Source: Geobacter sp.
GTDB taxonomy: Bacteria > Desulfobacterota > Desulfuromonadia > Geobacterales > Geobacteraceae
Length of the DNA: 38,786 nucleotides
Assembly (NCBI GenBank): GCA_003490025.1
Contig: DNJC01000055.1
Span: forward strand, 134,002 to 172,787
Direction: 5' to 3'
Shown here: piece by piece, positions 1 to 9,390 of the stretch
Position numbering within the stretch: position 1 is the stretch's first letter
Layout of the letters: each line of letters begins with the position of its first letter
Notes under the pieces: model-generated
Seen by the model: only the letters and a program-made list of their open reading frames with translations
Database searches by the model: none
Told to the model about the DNA's origin: nothing
Made by a program: the position numbers and the translations under genes

Positions 1-713
1 TAGACGTCCGGGGTCCACATGTGGAACGGCGCGGCGGCTATCTTGAAGCTGAAGCCCACTGCGATGAGCAGCATGCCCACCACGAACATCGGGTTGGCAG
101 CGATGCTCGGGTTGGCCATGACGTGGGCGGAGATGGCCTGGATCTTGGTGCTCCCGGTCGTGCCGTAGGTCAGCGCCATGCCGTAGAGCAGGAAGCCGGT
201 TGAGAAGGCACCGAGCAGGAAGTACTTGAGGCCTGCCTCGTTCGACTTGACGTTGGCCCGGTTGAAACCGGCAAGGACGTACAGGCAGACGGAGAGAAGC
301 TCGAGGCCGAGGAAGATGACCATCATGTCGGTCCCGGCCGCCATCAGCATCATCCCGATGGTCGCAAAGAGTATCAGGGGGTAGAGTTCGCCCTGGTTGC
401 AATCCTCCTGGACCATGTACTTGTCCGAGATCAGGATGGCCAGCGCGGCGGAGATCAGGAAGATCACCTTGAAGAAGGTCGCGAAGTTGTCCTGGACAAC
501 CGCGCCATTAAACGCTGATATCGACGGCCCCCAGCCGCCCACGACGCTGACCGCGGTCACTGCCAGGCCGAGAAGGCTCAGGTAGCCGAGGTACGCCTTG
601 TTCTTGCCCGGCACAAAGACGTTGACGAGCAGCAGCACCATGGCAATGCATGAGAGTAGGATCTCAGGCATGATCACTGCCAGGTTTATGGCCGGCATAG
701 CAATGTTTTCCAT
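1..713 (-). CDS. nuoN: NADH-quinone oxidoreductase subunit N (partial)
   Basis: This is the N-terminal 237 codons of NuoN; the gene continues past the left edge of the window. NuoN is one of three antiporter-like proton-pumping subunits (L, M, N) in the membrane arm of complex I. The start ATG at 711-713 follows a GGAGG with 7-base spacing. The protein is a run of hydrophobic helices, with the conserved glutamate-bearing stretch MMVIFLGLELLSVCLYVLAG and, at the very edge, the FHMWTPDV motif shared by Mrp-type antiporter subunits. It is the last gene of the nuo operon, 32 bases after nuoM. Identification is secure from motif and position. Confidence 0.95.
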   Translation of the reverse strand, partial: MENIAMPAINLAVIMPEILLSCIAMVLLLVNVFVPGKNKAYLGYLSLLGLAVTAVSVVGGWGPSISAFNGAVVQDNFATFFKVIFLISAALAILISDKYMVQEDCNQGELYPLILFATIGMMLMAAGTDMMVIFLGLELLSVCLYVLAGFNRANVKSNEAGLKYFLLGAFSTGFLLYGMALTYGTTGSTKIQAISAHVMANPSIAANPMFVVGMLLIAVGFSFKIAAAPFHMWTPDV

Positions 714-745
714 CTATAATCCTCCGTCAGCTAGTTCTAAGCGGT

Positions 746-2419
746 CTATTTCGATTCGTGAGAAGCCGGTACTGCTACGTGCCCTTCGGGGAGCGCCGGC
801 GCTGCCGCCGGTACTGCTACATGCCCTTCCGGCAGGGCCGGGACTGCGACGTGACCTTCCGGCAGGGCCGGTGCGGCGGCCCCTTCCGGAGCTGCGACGA
901 CCGGAGCTGCCAGCGCCGCTACCTGCTGCTTACCCTTGCTCTGCTTGATCAGCCTTTCGATGGACGGCGCCATGGAGTCGATGAACGGACGCGGGTAGAC
1001 GCCCATGAAGAAGATGAGGAAGATCAGCGGCAGCATGATGGCGATTTCGCGCGCGTTCAGGTCCTTCAGCACCTGGTTCTTCGGGTTGTTCAGTTCGCCG
1101 AACATGACCCTCTGGAACATCCAGAGCATGTAGACGGCCGAGAGGATGACGCCCGTGGTGGCGATGATCGCGTACCAGCGGAGCGAGCTCTCGAAGGCGC
1201 CCATCAGCACCAGGAACTCGCCGACGAAGCCGTTGGTCCCCGGAAGGCCGATCGAGGAGAAGGTGACGATCATGAAGATGGTGGCGAAAATCGGCATCTG
1301 CTTGGCGAGACCGCCGAAGTCGCTGATCTGACGGGTGTGCCGGCGTTCGTAAATGAAGCCGACGATGAGGAACAATGCGCCGGTGGAGACGCCGTGGTTG
1401 AGCATCTGCAGCATGCCGCCGGTGACCCCCTGGGTGTTGAGGGCGTAGACGCCGAGCATGACGAAGCCGAGGTGGGCCACCGAAGAGTAGGCGACCAGTT
1501 TCTTGACGTCCTGCTGCACCATCGCGACCAGCGAGGCGTAGACGATGCCGATCACGGAAAGGGTCGCGATGAGCGGGGTGAACTGCGCGCTCGCATCCGG
1601 GAAGAGCGGCATGGCAAAGCGGACGTAACCGTAGGTGCCGCACTTCAGCATGACGGCGGCCAGGATCACGGAGCCTGCGGTCGGGGCCTCGGTATGTGCG
1701 TCGGGCAACCAGGTGTGCAGCGGGAACATCGGGACCTTGATGGCGAAGGCCAGTGCGAAGGCCAGGAACATCCAGATCTGGGTGGCCGGGTCGAGCTGCA
1801 GGTCCCAGAAGCGCAGGATGCTGAAGTCGCCGCCGCCGGCCTTGAAGTAGAGGACGATCAGAGCGACCAGCATGAGGAGCGAGCCGACCATGGTGTAGAT
1901 GAAGAACTTGACTGCCGCGTAGATCCTGTTCTTGCCGCCCCAGATACCGATCATGAAGTACATCGGGATCAGCATCACTTCCCAGTAGATGTAGAAGAGG
2001 AACAGGTCGATCGCGACGAAGGTGCCGATCATGCCGACTTCGAGAAGCAGCAGGCAGATCATGTATTCCTTCACCTTCTCCTCCACCGCCGTGTAGGTGG
2101 AGAGGATGGCGATCGGCATGATGAAGGTCGTCAGCATAACGAGCCAGAGGGAAATGCCGTCGACCCCCAGGTGGTAGTTCATCTGGAAGGGGCCAGCTGC
2201 GATCCAGGGCACTTTTTCCATGAACTGGAACCCGCCGATGTCGGTCCCGGCCGCATTGTACCCCATGACCAGGGGCAGCGACAGGACGAACGTCACCACC
2301 GTCACCGCCATGGCAATGGTACGGAGCACGCCGTGGCTGTTCTTGTTCACAAAGAGGAGGAGGATCGCTCCGATCAGCGGTGTGAAGGTTAATATGCTCA
2401 GTAACGGTAGCTGGCTCAT
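746..2419 (-). CDS. nuoM: NADH-quinone oxidoreductase subunit M
   Basis: NuoM is an antiporter-like proton channel of complex I in the cytoplasmic membrane. The 557-residue product is longer than the roughly 500 residues usual for the family. It keeps the key charged residues: Glu147 in the FYIYWEVMLIP helix, Lys228 in the IKVPMFPLHTWLPD segment (232-240), and the HTEAPTAGS loop. The start ATG has AGGAG upstream. The odd part is the C-terminal tail after the last helix, about residues 500-557. It is Ala/Pro-rich and carries three copies of a ten-residue unit, ALPEGHVAVP (518-527, 528-537, 542-551). Core function is certain; the tail's role is unknown. Confidence 0.97.
   Translation of the reverse strand: MSQLPLLSILTFTPLIGAILLLFVNKNSHGVLRTIAMAVTVVTFVLSLPLVMGYNAAGTDIGGFQFMEKVPWIAAGPFQMNYHLGVDGISLWLVMLTTFIMPIAILSTYTAVEEKVKEYMICLLLLEVGMIGTFVAIDLFLFYIYWEVMLIPMYFMIGIWGGKNRIYAAVKFFIYTMVGSLLMLVALIVLYFKAGGGDFSILRFWDLQLDPATQIWMFLAFALAFAIKVPMFPLHTWLPDAHTEAPTAGSVILAAVMLKCGTYGYVRFAMPLFPDASAQFTPLIATLSVIGIVYASLVAMVQQDVKKLVAYSSVAHLGFVMLGVYALNTQGVTGGMLQMLNHGVSTGALFLIVGFIYERRHTRQISDFGGLAKQMPIFATIFMIVTFSSIGLPGTNGFVGEFLVLMGAFESSLRWYAIIATTGVILSAVYMLWMFQRVMFGELNNPKNQVLKDLNAREIAIMLPLIFLIFFMGVYPRPFIDSMAPSIERLIKQSKGKQQVAALAAPVVAAPEGAAAPALPEGHVAVPALPEGHVAVPAAAPALPEGHVAVPASHESK
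767..868 (-). repeat. In-frame 30-bp repeats encoding the NuoM tail
   Basis: Three imperfect 30-bp units, each encoding ALPEGHVAVP, lie in frame at the 3' end of nuoM, the last two separated by 12 bases. The copies differ at several synonymous positions while the peptide is identical, so the repeat seems to be held at protein level rather than being a fresh duplication. Confidence 0.85.
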
Positions 2420-2470
2420 TTACTCTGCTCCTTTTACTTACAGGTCAAAATTTATCTTAAATCTCAGGTC

Positions 2471-4480
2471 TTAGCGGAAGAGGTACACGCCGACGATGAC
2501 CACCACGCCCAGCGCCATGGAGAAGGCGTAGTTGTGAACCATGCCGGTCTGCAGGTGGCGGAGCAGCCCGGAGATGCCGCGCACCACCGATGCGACGCCG
2601 TTCACGATGCCGTCCACCACCACGACGTCGAACCCTTTCCAGAGGAAGTTGCCGCACGCCTTGCAGGGGTTGACGAAGGCGAAGTCGTAGATCTCGTCGA
2701 TGTACCACTTGTTGTACACGGCGCGGTGCAGCACAGGGAAGGTCGAGACGAACTTCTCCGGGAAGCCCGGGGCGACGATGTAGAGTGCCCAGGCGAGAGC
2801 TATGCCGCCGCAGGCGATCAGCACGGAGACGCCCATGAGGCCCCACTCCATGGCGATGCTGTGCGCGTGCTCGGCGCCGTGGCCTCCGTGCAGCATGTAG
2901 TTGGTGGAGTAGGCGAACACCGGCTCAAGGTAGTGCTCGAAGTAGTTGGGCATGCCGCCCAGTACCTCGCCGAGCACCTTCGGCACGCCGATCCAGCCGC
3001 CGACCACGGAGAGGAAGGCGAGGCAGACCAGCGGCACCGTGATGACCCAGGGGGACTCGTGCAGGTGGTGGAACGCCTTGTCGGAAAGACGGGTCTTCCC
3101 GAAGAAGGTCATGAAGACCAGGCGGAACATGTAGAATGCGGTGAGCCCTGCGGCGACTGCGCCTGCGCCCCAGAGGAGCATGTTGGCGGAGCCGTGGTGC
3201 GGGTTGGAGAACGCCTGCCAGAGGATCTCGTCCTTGGAGAAGAAGCCCGCGAAGCCAGGGATACCTGCGATGGCGATGGTGGCGAGCAGGAAGGTCGCGA
3301 AGGTGACCGGCATCTTCGCCTTCAAGGCACCCATGTTCCTCATGTCCTGCGGGTCGGCGTCGGAGTGCTCGTGATGCAGCGCATGGTGCATGGCGTGGAT
3401 GACGGAGCCGGAACCGAGGAACAGGCAGGCCTTGAAGAAGGCGTGGGTCATCAGGTGGAACACGCCGGCCCCGAAGGCGCCGACACCCATGGCCAGGAAC
3501 ATGTAGCCGAGCTGGGAAACGGTGGAGTAAGCGAGGACGCGCTTGATGTCGTTCTGGGCGGTGCCGATGGTCGCCGCAAAGAGTGCGGTGGCGGCGCCGA
3601 CGCAGGCGATGACGAGGAGCGCCGTCGGGCTCTTGATGTAGATGAAGTTCATGCGGGCGATCATGTAGACGCCGGCGGTGACCATGGTGGCCGCGTGGAT
3701 GAGTGCGGAGACCGGGGTCGGGCCTTCCATCGCGTCGGGGAGCCAGGTGTAAAGCGGGATCTGGGCCGACTTGCCGGTTGCGCCCAGGAAGAAGCAGAGT
3801 GCCACGGTGGTGGTGATGGCGCCCGGGACGATCAGGTCGGCGTGGCTCGCCAGCTCGCGGAAGTTGATGGTCCAGACGTTGTGGGTGCCGCCCAGGTACC
3901 AGTAGAGGGTGAAGAGGCCGAGGAGGAAACCGAAGTCGCCGATCCTGTTCATGACGAACGCCTTCTTGCCCGCGTCGCCGGCCGACTTCTTGTGGAAGTA
4001 GTAGCCGATCAACAGGTAGGAGCAGAGACCCACCCCTTCCCAGCCGACGAACATGAGGAGCATGTTGTTGCCGGAGACCAGGAGCAGCATGGAGAAGGTG
4101 AAGAGGTTCAGGTAGGTGAAGTACCTGTAGAACCCTTCCTCGCCGTGCATGTACCCGATGGAGTAGAGGTGGATCAGGAAGCCGATCCCGGTTACCACCA
4201 TCAGCATCAGGCAGGAGAGCGGGTCGATCAGGAACCCGATGTCAGCCTTGAAGTTGCCGGAGCTGATCCAGGTGAAGATGGTCTTCTCGAAGTGCCGCTC
4301 TTCCCCCGGCAGACTCAGGAGCTGGAACAGGATTCCGCAGGCGACCAGGAAGGAACCGAAGACAGCTCCGGCTGCGATCCCACCTATGACCGTTTCGTTT
4401 TTTATCTTCTTGCCGAATAGGCCGTTGATGACCACCCCGATGAGTGGGAACAGTGGGATCAACCATACGTATTCAAACAT
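2471..4480 (-). CDS. nuoL: NADH-quinone oxidoreductase subunit L
   Basis: NuoL is the distal antiporter-like subunit of complex I, including the long lateral helix that spans the membrane arm. The 669-residue length fits the family. Conserved features are the GWEGVGLCSY motif (146-155, Glu149), Lys237 in GKSAQIPLYTWLPDAMEGPTP, and the HAATMVTAGVY helix. A His-rich insertion (HAMHHALHHEHSDAD, about residues 365-380) lies in a loop between helices. The start ATG has AAAGGAG 7 bases upstream. The gene lies between nuoK (55 bases upstream) and nuoM (51 bases downstream) in the operon. Confidence 0.97.
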   Translation of the reverse strand: MFEYVWLIPLFPLIGVVINGLFGKKIKNETVIGGIAAGAVFGSFLVACGILFQLLSLPGEERHFEKTIFTWISSGNFKADIGFLIDPLSCLMLMVVTGIGFLIHLYSIGYMHGEEGFYRYFTYLNLFTFSMLLLVSGNNMLLMFVGWEGVGLCSYLLIGYYFHKKSAGDAGKKAFVMNRIGDFGFLLGLFTLYWYLGGTHNVWTINFRELASHADLIVPGAITTTVALCFFLGATGKSAQIPLYTWLPDAMEGPTPVSALIHAATMVTAGVYMIARMNFIYIKSPTALLVIACVGAATALFAATIGTAQNDIKRVLAYSTVSQLGYMFLAMGVGAFGAGVFHLMTHAFFKACLFLGSGSVIHAMHHALHHEHSDADPQDMRNMGALKAKMPVTFATFLLATIAIAGIPGFAGFFSKDEILWQAFSNPHHGSANMLLWGAGAVAAGLTAFYMFRLVFMTFFGKTRLSDKAFHHLHESPWVITVPLVCLAFLSVVGGWIGVPKVLGEVLGGMPNYFEHYLEPVFAYSTNYMLHGGHGAEHAHSIAMEWGLMGVSVLIACGGIALAWALYIVAPGFPEKFVSTFPVLHRAVYNKWYIDEIYDFAFVNPCKACGNFLWKGFDVVVVDGIVNGVASVVRGISGLLRHLQTGMVHNYAFSMALGVVVIVGVYLFR

Positions 4481-4535
4481 TCCAGACTCCTTTATTTCTT
4501 TAGTTCTTTAAAGTCTTAAGTAGGTCAGCCGGCCG

Positions 4536-4838
4536 CTAGAGCTTCATCAGGTTGACGTCTTCGACGTCGATGGACTCGCGGTTCTTGTAGAGCGCGATCA
4601 TCAGCGCGAGACCCACGGCCGCCTCTGCGGCTGCCACGGTCATGACGAAGAAGACGAAGACCTGGCCGTCCAGGTTACCGAGGTACCTGGAGAAGGCGAT
4701 GAAGGTCAGGTTGACCGCGTTCAGCATCAGCTCGATGCACATGAAGATGACGATGGCGTTTCTCTTCGTCAGGACCCCTACGGTCCCGATGGCGAACATA
4801 ATGGCTGAGAGTATCAGGTAGTTGTCGATCGCTAGCAT
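4536..4838 (-). CDS. nuoK: NADH-quinone oxidoreductase subunit K
   Basis: NuoK is a small three-helix subunit of the complex I membrane arm. At 100 residues it has the exact family length. The two membrane glutamates needed for proton translocation in E. coli (Glu36 and Glu72) are here at the same numbers, in FMCIELMLNAVNL and AAAEAAVGLAL. The start ATG is preceded by AAGGGG with 7-base spacing. It sits 20 bases after nuoJ and before nuoL, the standard order. Confidence 0.97.
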   Translation of the reverse strand: MLAIDNYLILSAIMFAIGTVGVLTKRNAIVIFMCIELMLNAVNLTFIAFSRYLGNLDGQVFVFFVMTVAAAEAAVGLALMIALYKNRESIDVEDVNLMKL

Positions 4839-4858
4839 GTCAGTACCCCTTCGTAGCG

Positions 4859-5362
4859 TTAAATTTTCTTTTTGGCCAGTATGACTGCGCCGACGATCGC
4901 GGCCAGAAGCAGCAGCGAGGTGATCTCGAACGGCAGCAGGAAGGTCGTGAAGAGTTCCCTGCCGATCAGCTCGACGTGTCCGTAGCTGACGATCTGCGCC
5001 TTGTCGATGGTCCCCCTGGCGCCGGTCATGGAGCCCCTCATCAGGAACCAGACGGTCTGGAAGAGCACGAAGAGCCCGATCACGCTTCCGGCCGTCTTGG
5101 CGTGGGCGCCGCGCTTGCCGCTCTCGGCCTTCACGTTCAGCAGCATGATCACGAAGATGATCAGGACCATGATGGCCCCGGCATAGACGATCACTTGCGT
5201 TGCCGCCAGGAAGGGGGCGTCCAGCATGACGTAGAAGGTCGCCAGGCAGAAGAAGGTCATCACCAGCGAAAGGGCGCTGTTGATCGGGTTTTTGCAGGTG
5301 ACCACAAGGATGCTGGAAATAACGGCCACCGCAGCCACGACGAGAAAGAAGATCGATTCCAT
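4859..5362 (-). CDS. nuoJ: NADH-quinone oxidoreductase subunit J
   Basis: NuoJ is a five-helix subunit of complex I located near the quinone cavity and the E-channel. The 167-residue product has the family signature in helix 3, ATQVIVYAGAIMVLIIFVIMLL, including the Tyr-Ala-Gly-Ala turn (a pi-bulge region in known structures). AGGAG precedes the ATG by 6 bases. The gene is 10 bases downstream of nuoI and 20 upstream of nuoK, consistent with translational linkage. Confidence 0.96.
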   Translation of the reverse strand: MESIFFLVVAAVAVISSILVVTCKNPINSALSLVMTFFCLATFYVMLDAPFLAATQVIVYAGAIMVLIIFVIMLLNVKAESGKRGAHAKTAGSVIGLFVLFQTVWFLMRGSMTGARGTIDKAQIVSYGHVELIGRELFTTFLLPFEITSLLLLAAIVGAVILAKKKI

Positions 5363-5372
5363 TGCTGCTCCT

Positions 5373-5771
5373 TTATTTCTTTTCTAAGAGTCTCTCTTTG
5401 GTAAAGGTGAAGTCGGCGCGCGAGTAGCTGGCGAGCTCGAAGGCTTCCGTCATCCGGATCGCGTCCACGGGGCACGCCTCCACACAGTAGCCGCAGAAGA
5501 TGCAGCGCAGCATGTCGATCTCGTATTTGGCCGCAAACTTGTCATGGTTCTGGTCCTCGCCCGCCTCGACGGTGATGCACTTGGCCGGGCAGACGGTGGG
5601 GCAGAGGTAGCAGGCGACGCATTTCGCCTTGTCGTGGGAGACGTTCAGCGCATGCAGCCCGCGGAAGGTGTTGGCGATCTGCGGCCGCTCGGTCGGGTAC
5701 TGCAGGGTGACCGGCTTCTTGAACATATGTGATAAAGTAATCTGAAGACCTTTAATGAGCGGCATTATCAT
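5373..5771 (-). CDS. nuoI: NADH-quinone oxidoreductase subunit I
   Basis: NuoI is the peripheral-arm subunit carrying the two [4Fe-4S] clusters N6a and N6b on the path to the quinone. I place the start at 5771 (MIMPLIKGLQ), giving 132 residues; an open extension reaches 5846 but its sequence is not family-like. A GGCGAGG lies 8 bases before this ATG. The two cluster motifs are C51-C54-C57-C61 and C90-C93-C96-C100, both followed by proline in the ferredoxin manner. It lies between nuoH and nuoJ. Confidence 0.95.
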   Translation of the reverse strand: MIMPLIKGLQITLSHMFKKPVTLQYPTERPQIANTFRGLHALNVSHDKAKCVACYLCPTVCPAKCITVEAGEDQNHDKFAAKYEIDMLRCIFCGYCVEACPVDAIRMTEAFELASYSRADFTFTKERLLEKK

Positions 5772-5808
5772 TTGCAGCACCTCGCCTTGTAGTGTGATTC
5801 TTGCGGAA

Positions 5809-6858
5809 CTACTTGTTGAAGACCATGACCCAGATGCCGGTGGCAACCACGTTCACCAGGGTCAGCGGCAGGAACACCTTCCAGCCCAGACGCATGAGCT
5901 GGTCGTAGCGGTAACGCGGGTAGGTGGCCCTGATCCACATGCAGCAGAAGATCAGGAAGTACACCTTGGCGACGAACCAGAACCAGCCGGGGAGAAACGC
6001 GGGGCCGTGCCAGCCGCCCAGGAACAGGGTGACGGTGACCGCGCAGACGGTGATCATGTTGGCGTATTCGGCCATGAAGAACATGGCGTATTTCATGGAG
6101 GAGTACTCGGTGATGAAACCGGACACCAGTTCCGTCTCCGCCTCGGGAAGGTCGAACGGGGTCCTGTTGATCTCGGCCAGCGAGCAGATGAAGAAGATCA
6201 CGAAGGCGAGCGGCTGCTTGAAGACGTACCAGGCGCCGTTCGCCTGGTCGGCCACGATCTTGTGCAGCGAGAGGCTCTCGGAGAGCATGAAGACCGCGAT
6301 GAGGGCGAGGCCGGCGGCGAGTTCGTAGGAGATCATCTGCGCCGCGGAACGGAGCCCGCCCAGGAGCGAGTACTTCGAGTTGGAGGCCCAACCCGCGAGC
6401 ACCACACCGTAGACGCCCAGGGATGCCATGGCCAGGATGTAGAGGACGCCGACGTTGACGTCGAAGACCTGCTTCCCGGCCTGGTCGTAGTAGGCGGCGA
6501 TCTGCAGCGGCACCGTGTAGCCGGCGACGGTCACGTTGTCGCCGAAGGGGATGACTGCGAAGGAGATGAACGCCGGGATCAGCGCGACGAGAGGAGCTAC
6601 CAGGAAGGCGAACTTGCTCGCCTGGCTCGGGATGATCTCCTCCTTGAAGAACAGCTTGACGCCGTCCGCGATCGGCTGCAGGAGCCCGTGCCAGCCGGTC
6701 CTCATGGGACCAAGACGCACCTGCATGTGCCCGATTATCTTCCTCTCCGCGTAGGTGGCGTAGGCCACGGTCAGGAGCACAAAGACAAAGGCTACGAGCA
6801 CCTTGGCAACCATGGCTATGTAGTACGCGACCGGCAGTCCTAAGATTAGCGTATCCAT
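5809..6858 (-). CDS. nuoH: NADH-quinone oxidoreductase subunit H
   Basis: NuoH is the membrane subunit that contacts the hydrophilic arm and builds the quinone-binding chamber of complex I. The 349-residue, multi-helix product contains the conserved acidic loop with FDLPEAETELVSGF and EYSSMKYAMFFMAEYAN, and the N-terminal YAERKIIGHMQVRLGPMRTG segment, all family hallmarks. The gene lies 40 bases after nuoG and 37 before the nuoI start. Confidence 0.97.
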   Translation of the reverse strand: MDTLILGLPVAYYIAMVAKVLVAFVFVLLTVAYATYAERKIIGHMQVRLGPMRTGWHGLLQPIADGVKLFFKEEIIPSQASKFAFLVAPLVALIPAFISFAVIPFGDNVTVAGYTVPLQIAAYYDQAGKQVFDVNVGVLYILAMASLGVYGVVLAGWASNSKYSLLGGLRSAAQMISYELAAGLALIAVFMLSESLSLHKIVADQANGAWYVFKQPLAFVIFFICSLAEINRTPFDLPEAETELVSGFITEYSSMKYAMFFMAEYANMITVCAVTVTLFLGGWHGPAFLPGWFWFVAKVYFLIFCCMWIRATYPRYRYDQLMRLGWKVFLPLTLVNVVATGIWVMVFNK

Positions 6859-6898
6859 CTGATAGTCTTCCCCTCTTTTATGAATTTTGAGCTGTTAG

Positions 6899-9367
6899 CT
6901 ATTTCTTGGCGATGGTGACCCAGGTGATCTCGGCTCCGTCGGTGATGGTGTTGACGCTACCCTCACCGAAGTGGTACGGGGCGAAGACCAGTCCCTGCGG
7001 CAAGCGCTTGCCGACCTTGGCGGCCACCTGGACGCTGCCGGTGCCGGAGGTCACGGTGACCAGGTCGCCTTCCTCGATCTTCAGCGCGGCCGCGTCGGCT
7101 GCGGAGATCTCCGCGTAGGCGGCCGGGCAGACGTACATCGGCCCCTCGCCGAAGCGGGACATGGTGCCGCTGTGGTAGAGGGCGCTCCCGGTGACGAGAG
7201 CCAGCTTCCCAGCCGCTGCCGCCGGCTGCGCCTTCTCGGCGACCGGTACCAGTTTCGGGGTCACCGAGACCGGCAGGACGACGCCGGTGTCCAGGAGACC
7301 CGCCTGGGTGAGACCCTTGTAGGCCGGGACCGTGGAGGCGATCTCGGAGAAGAGCTCTCCCTGGTTGCCGTAGCGTGCACCGCCCAGGGCGATGTTGATC
7401 GTGTTCAGTATCTCGAAGTCGCTCTTGGCGAGCCCGACGGCGGGGATCGCCTTCCTGACGTTCTGCACCCGGCGGCCCAGCGAGGTGAAGGTGCCGGACT
7501 TCTCCGCGAAGGAGCAGGCCGGGAGCACCACGTCGGCGAGCGCCGCGGTCTCGGTCAGGAAGAGGTCGGAGACGACCATGAACTCCACGTTGTCCAGCGC
7601 CTTCTCGACCTTCTGGCGGTTCGGGTAGGAGACCACCGGGTTCTCGCCGGCGACGAACAGGGTCTTGATGTTCCCGTTGGCGCAGCCGTCGATGATGGCG
7701 CCGGCGGAAAGCCCGGTCGATTTCGGGTAGATGCCGAGGTCGGCGGCGCCCTGGCTGTTGTTCTTCTCGCCCATGATCAGGAGGCCGGACCCTTCCTTGC
7801 CGATCTTGCCGGTCAGGATGGCGAGGTTCGCGGCCGCGCTGGCGAGGCCCGCGTCGTGCCCCGGGTAGCCCAGGCCGATCGGGAGGATGATGAGCGCCTT
7901 CTCTGCGCCGGCGAAGTCCTTGGCGAGGGTGGCGATCTCCTCCGCGGTGACGCCGGTCTTCTCTGCGGAGGCGTCGGCCAGCGCCGCCTTCAGCTCGGCG
8001 AGACCTGCGACGCCTTCGACCGCCAGGCCCTGGTCGATGACAGACCTGCAGAGCGCGTTGAAGAGGGCGAGCTCGGAGCCGGGTGCGTGGACGGTGGTCT
8101 TGGCGCCCGGGAGGCGGGTCAGCTTCCCTTTCTTGTCCGAGACGATCCTGAGGTCGACACCCTCCCTCTTCACGCCGAGGTTGATCTCGAAGCCGACGAC
8201 CGGGTGGGTCTCGTAGGCGTCGCTCTTGACCACCAGGAGGAGGTTGGCCTTCTGGACGTCGGCGATCTCGGAGGGGGAGGCTGCCGCGCCGAAGGAGGCG
8301 ACGGCGCCCTTGGTCAGCGCCTCGTGGGCGAAACCTGCCGAGTGGTCGATGTTGTCCGTGCCGACGGTGCCGCGGAAGAGCTTCTCGAACAGGAAGAGTT
8401 CCTCGTTGGTGAGCCTCGCGGTGGCGAGCGCCGCGACGGAGGTCGGGTCGCTTTTGCCTGCGGCAAGCCTGGAGGTGACCAGTTCCAGCGCCTCTTCCCA
8501 GGTCGCTTCCTGGAGCTTCCCGTTCTTCCTGACCAGCGGCTTCACGAGACGCTTGTCGGAGTTGATGAACTGGTAGCCGAAGCGGCCGCGGGTGCAGAGC
8601 TGGCCGTTGTGGAAGCCCTGGTTCTCGTCGTAGATGGTGGTGAGGACCTTGCCGTCCTTGGTCCCCAGCGTCAGCTGGCAGCCGGTGCCGCAGTAGGAGC
8701 AGACGCTCTTGGTCTTGTTGAGGGCCCACCAGCGCGCCTTGAACTTGAAGGGGCGGGAGTTGAGCGCGCCGACCGGGCAGACCGAGACGCAGGAGCCGCA
8801 GAACTCGCAGTTGAGCGGTCCGTCGAACTCGGTACCCATCTTCGCCTCGATGCCGCGGTTGATGAAGGTGTAGGCTCCGTAGCTGACGATCTCGTCGCAG
8901 ATCCTCGCGCACTTGCCGCAGTGGATGCAGCGGTTCATGTCGCGCTCGATGAGCGGGTTCTCGTAGTCGATGGCGTGGTTGAACTTCTCGTCGGAGAACC
9001 TGTTGGTGTTCACCTTGTATTCGAAGGTGAGGTTCTGCAGGTCGCAGTCGCCGGCGGCGTCGCAGACCGGGCAGTCGATCGGGTGCTTGAGGAGCAGGAG
9101 CTCCAGCACCAGCTTTCTCGCCTTGACGATCTCGTCGGTCGTCGTCTGGACCAGCATCCCCTCGGTGACCGGGGTGGTGCAGGCGGGGATGAGACGCCCC
9201 TTCATCTGCTCCACCTCGACCAGGCACATGCGGCAGCCGCCGAACGGGTGCAGCTTCTTGTCATGGCAAAGGATCGGTATCTTGATGCCACACGCCTTGG
9301 CGGCGTCGTAAATGGTGGCGCTTCTCGGTACCGTTACCTGTTTTCCGTCTATCGTAAGATTTACCAT
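6899..9367 (-). CDS. nuoG: NADH-quinone oxidoreductase subunit G
   Basis: NuoG is the large iron-sulfur subunit of the complex I electron-input arm. In 822 residues I can place a [2Fe-2S] ferredoxin fold (C34, C45, C48, C63), the His-Cys3 cluster (H95, C99, C102, C108), two [4Fe-4S] motifs (C147-C157 and C187-C197), then a molybdopterin-oxidoreductase-like domain opening with C223-C226-C230, the site of the extra N7-type cluster, and a C-terminal MopB-type barrel. The ATG follows a purine-rich stretch with GAGG. The 115 bases separating it from nuoF hold an inverted heptamer repeat, so its translation start may sit just after an mRNA hairpin. Confidence 0.97.
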   Translation of the reverse strand: MVNLTIDGKQVTVPRSATIYDAAKACGIKIPILCHDKKLHPFGGCRMCLVEVEQMKGRLIPACTTPVTEGMLVQTTTDEIVKARKLVLELLLLKHPIDCPVCDAAGDCDLQNLTFEYKVNTNRFSDEKFNHAIDYENPLIERDMNRCIHCGKCARICDEIVSYGAYTFINRGIEAKMGTEFDGPLNCEFCGSCVSVCPVGALNSRPFKFKARWWALNKTKSVCSYCGTGCQLTLGTKDGKVLTTIYDENQGFHNGQLCTRGRFGYQFINSDKRLVKPLVRKNGKLQEATWEEALELVTSRLAAGKSDPTSVAALATARLTNEELFLFEKLFRGTVGTDNIDHSAGFAHEALTKGAVASFGAAASPSEIADVQKANLLLVVKSDAYETHPVVGFEINLGVKREGVDLRIVSDKKGKLTRLPGAKTTVHAPGSELALFNALCRSVIDQGLAVEGVAGLAELKAALADASAEKTGVTAEEIATLAKDFAGAEKALIILPIGLGYPGHDAGLASAAANLAILTGKIGKEGSGLLIMGEKNNSQGAADLGIYPKSTGLSAGAIIDGCANGNIKTLFVAGENPVVSYPNRQKVEKALDNVEFMVVSDLFLTETAALADVVLPACSFAEKSGTFTSLGRRVQNVRKAIPAVGLAKSDFEILNTINIALGGARYGNQGELFSEIASTVPAYKGLTQAGLLDTGVVLPVSVTPKLVPVAEKAQPAAAAGKLALVTGSALYHSGTMSRFGEGPMYVCPAAYAEISAADAAALKIEEGDLVTVTSGTGSVQVAAKVGKRLPQGLVFAPYHFGEGSVNTITDGAEITWVTIAKK

Positions 9368-9390
9368 CTCGACCTCTGTCTCCTGGAGTC

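Noticed and set aside
758..2392. Long open frame antisense to nuoM, and similar ones opposite nuoL, nuoG, nuoF and prfC
   Set aside because: They mirror real genes, are full of Arg/His/Asp/Gly-rich low-complexity sequence, and arise from high GC at third codon positions.
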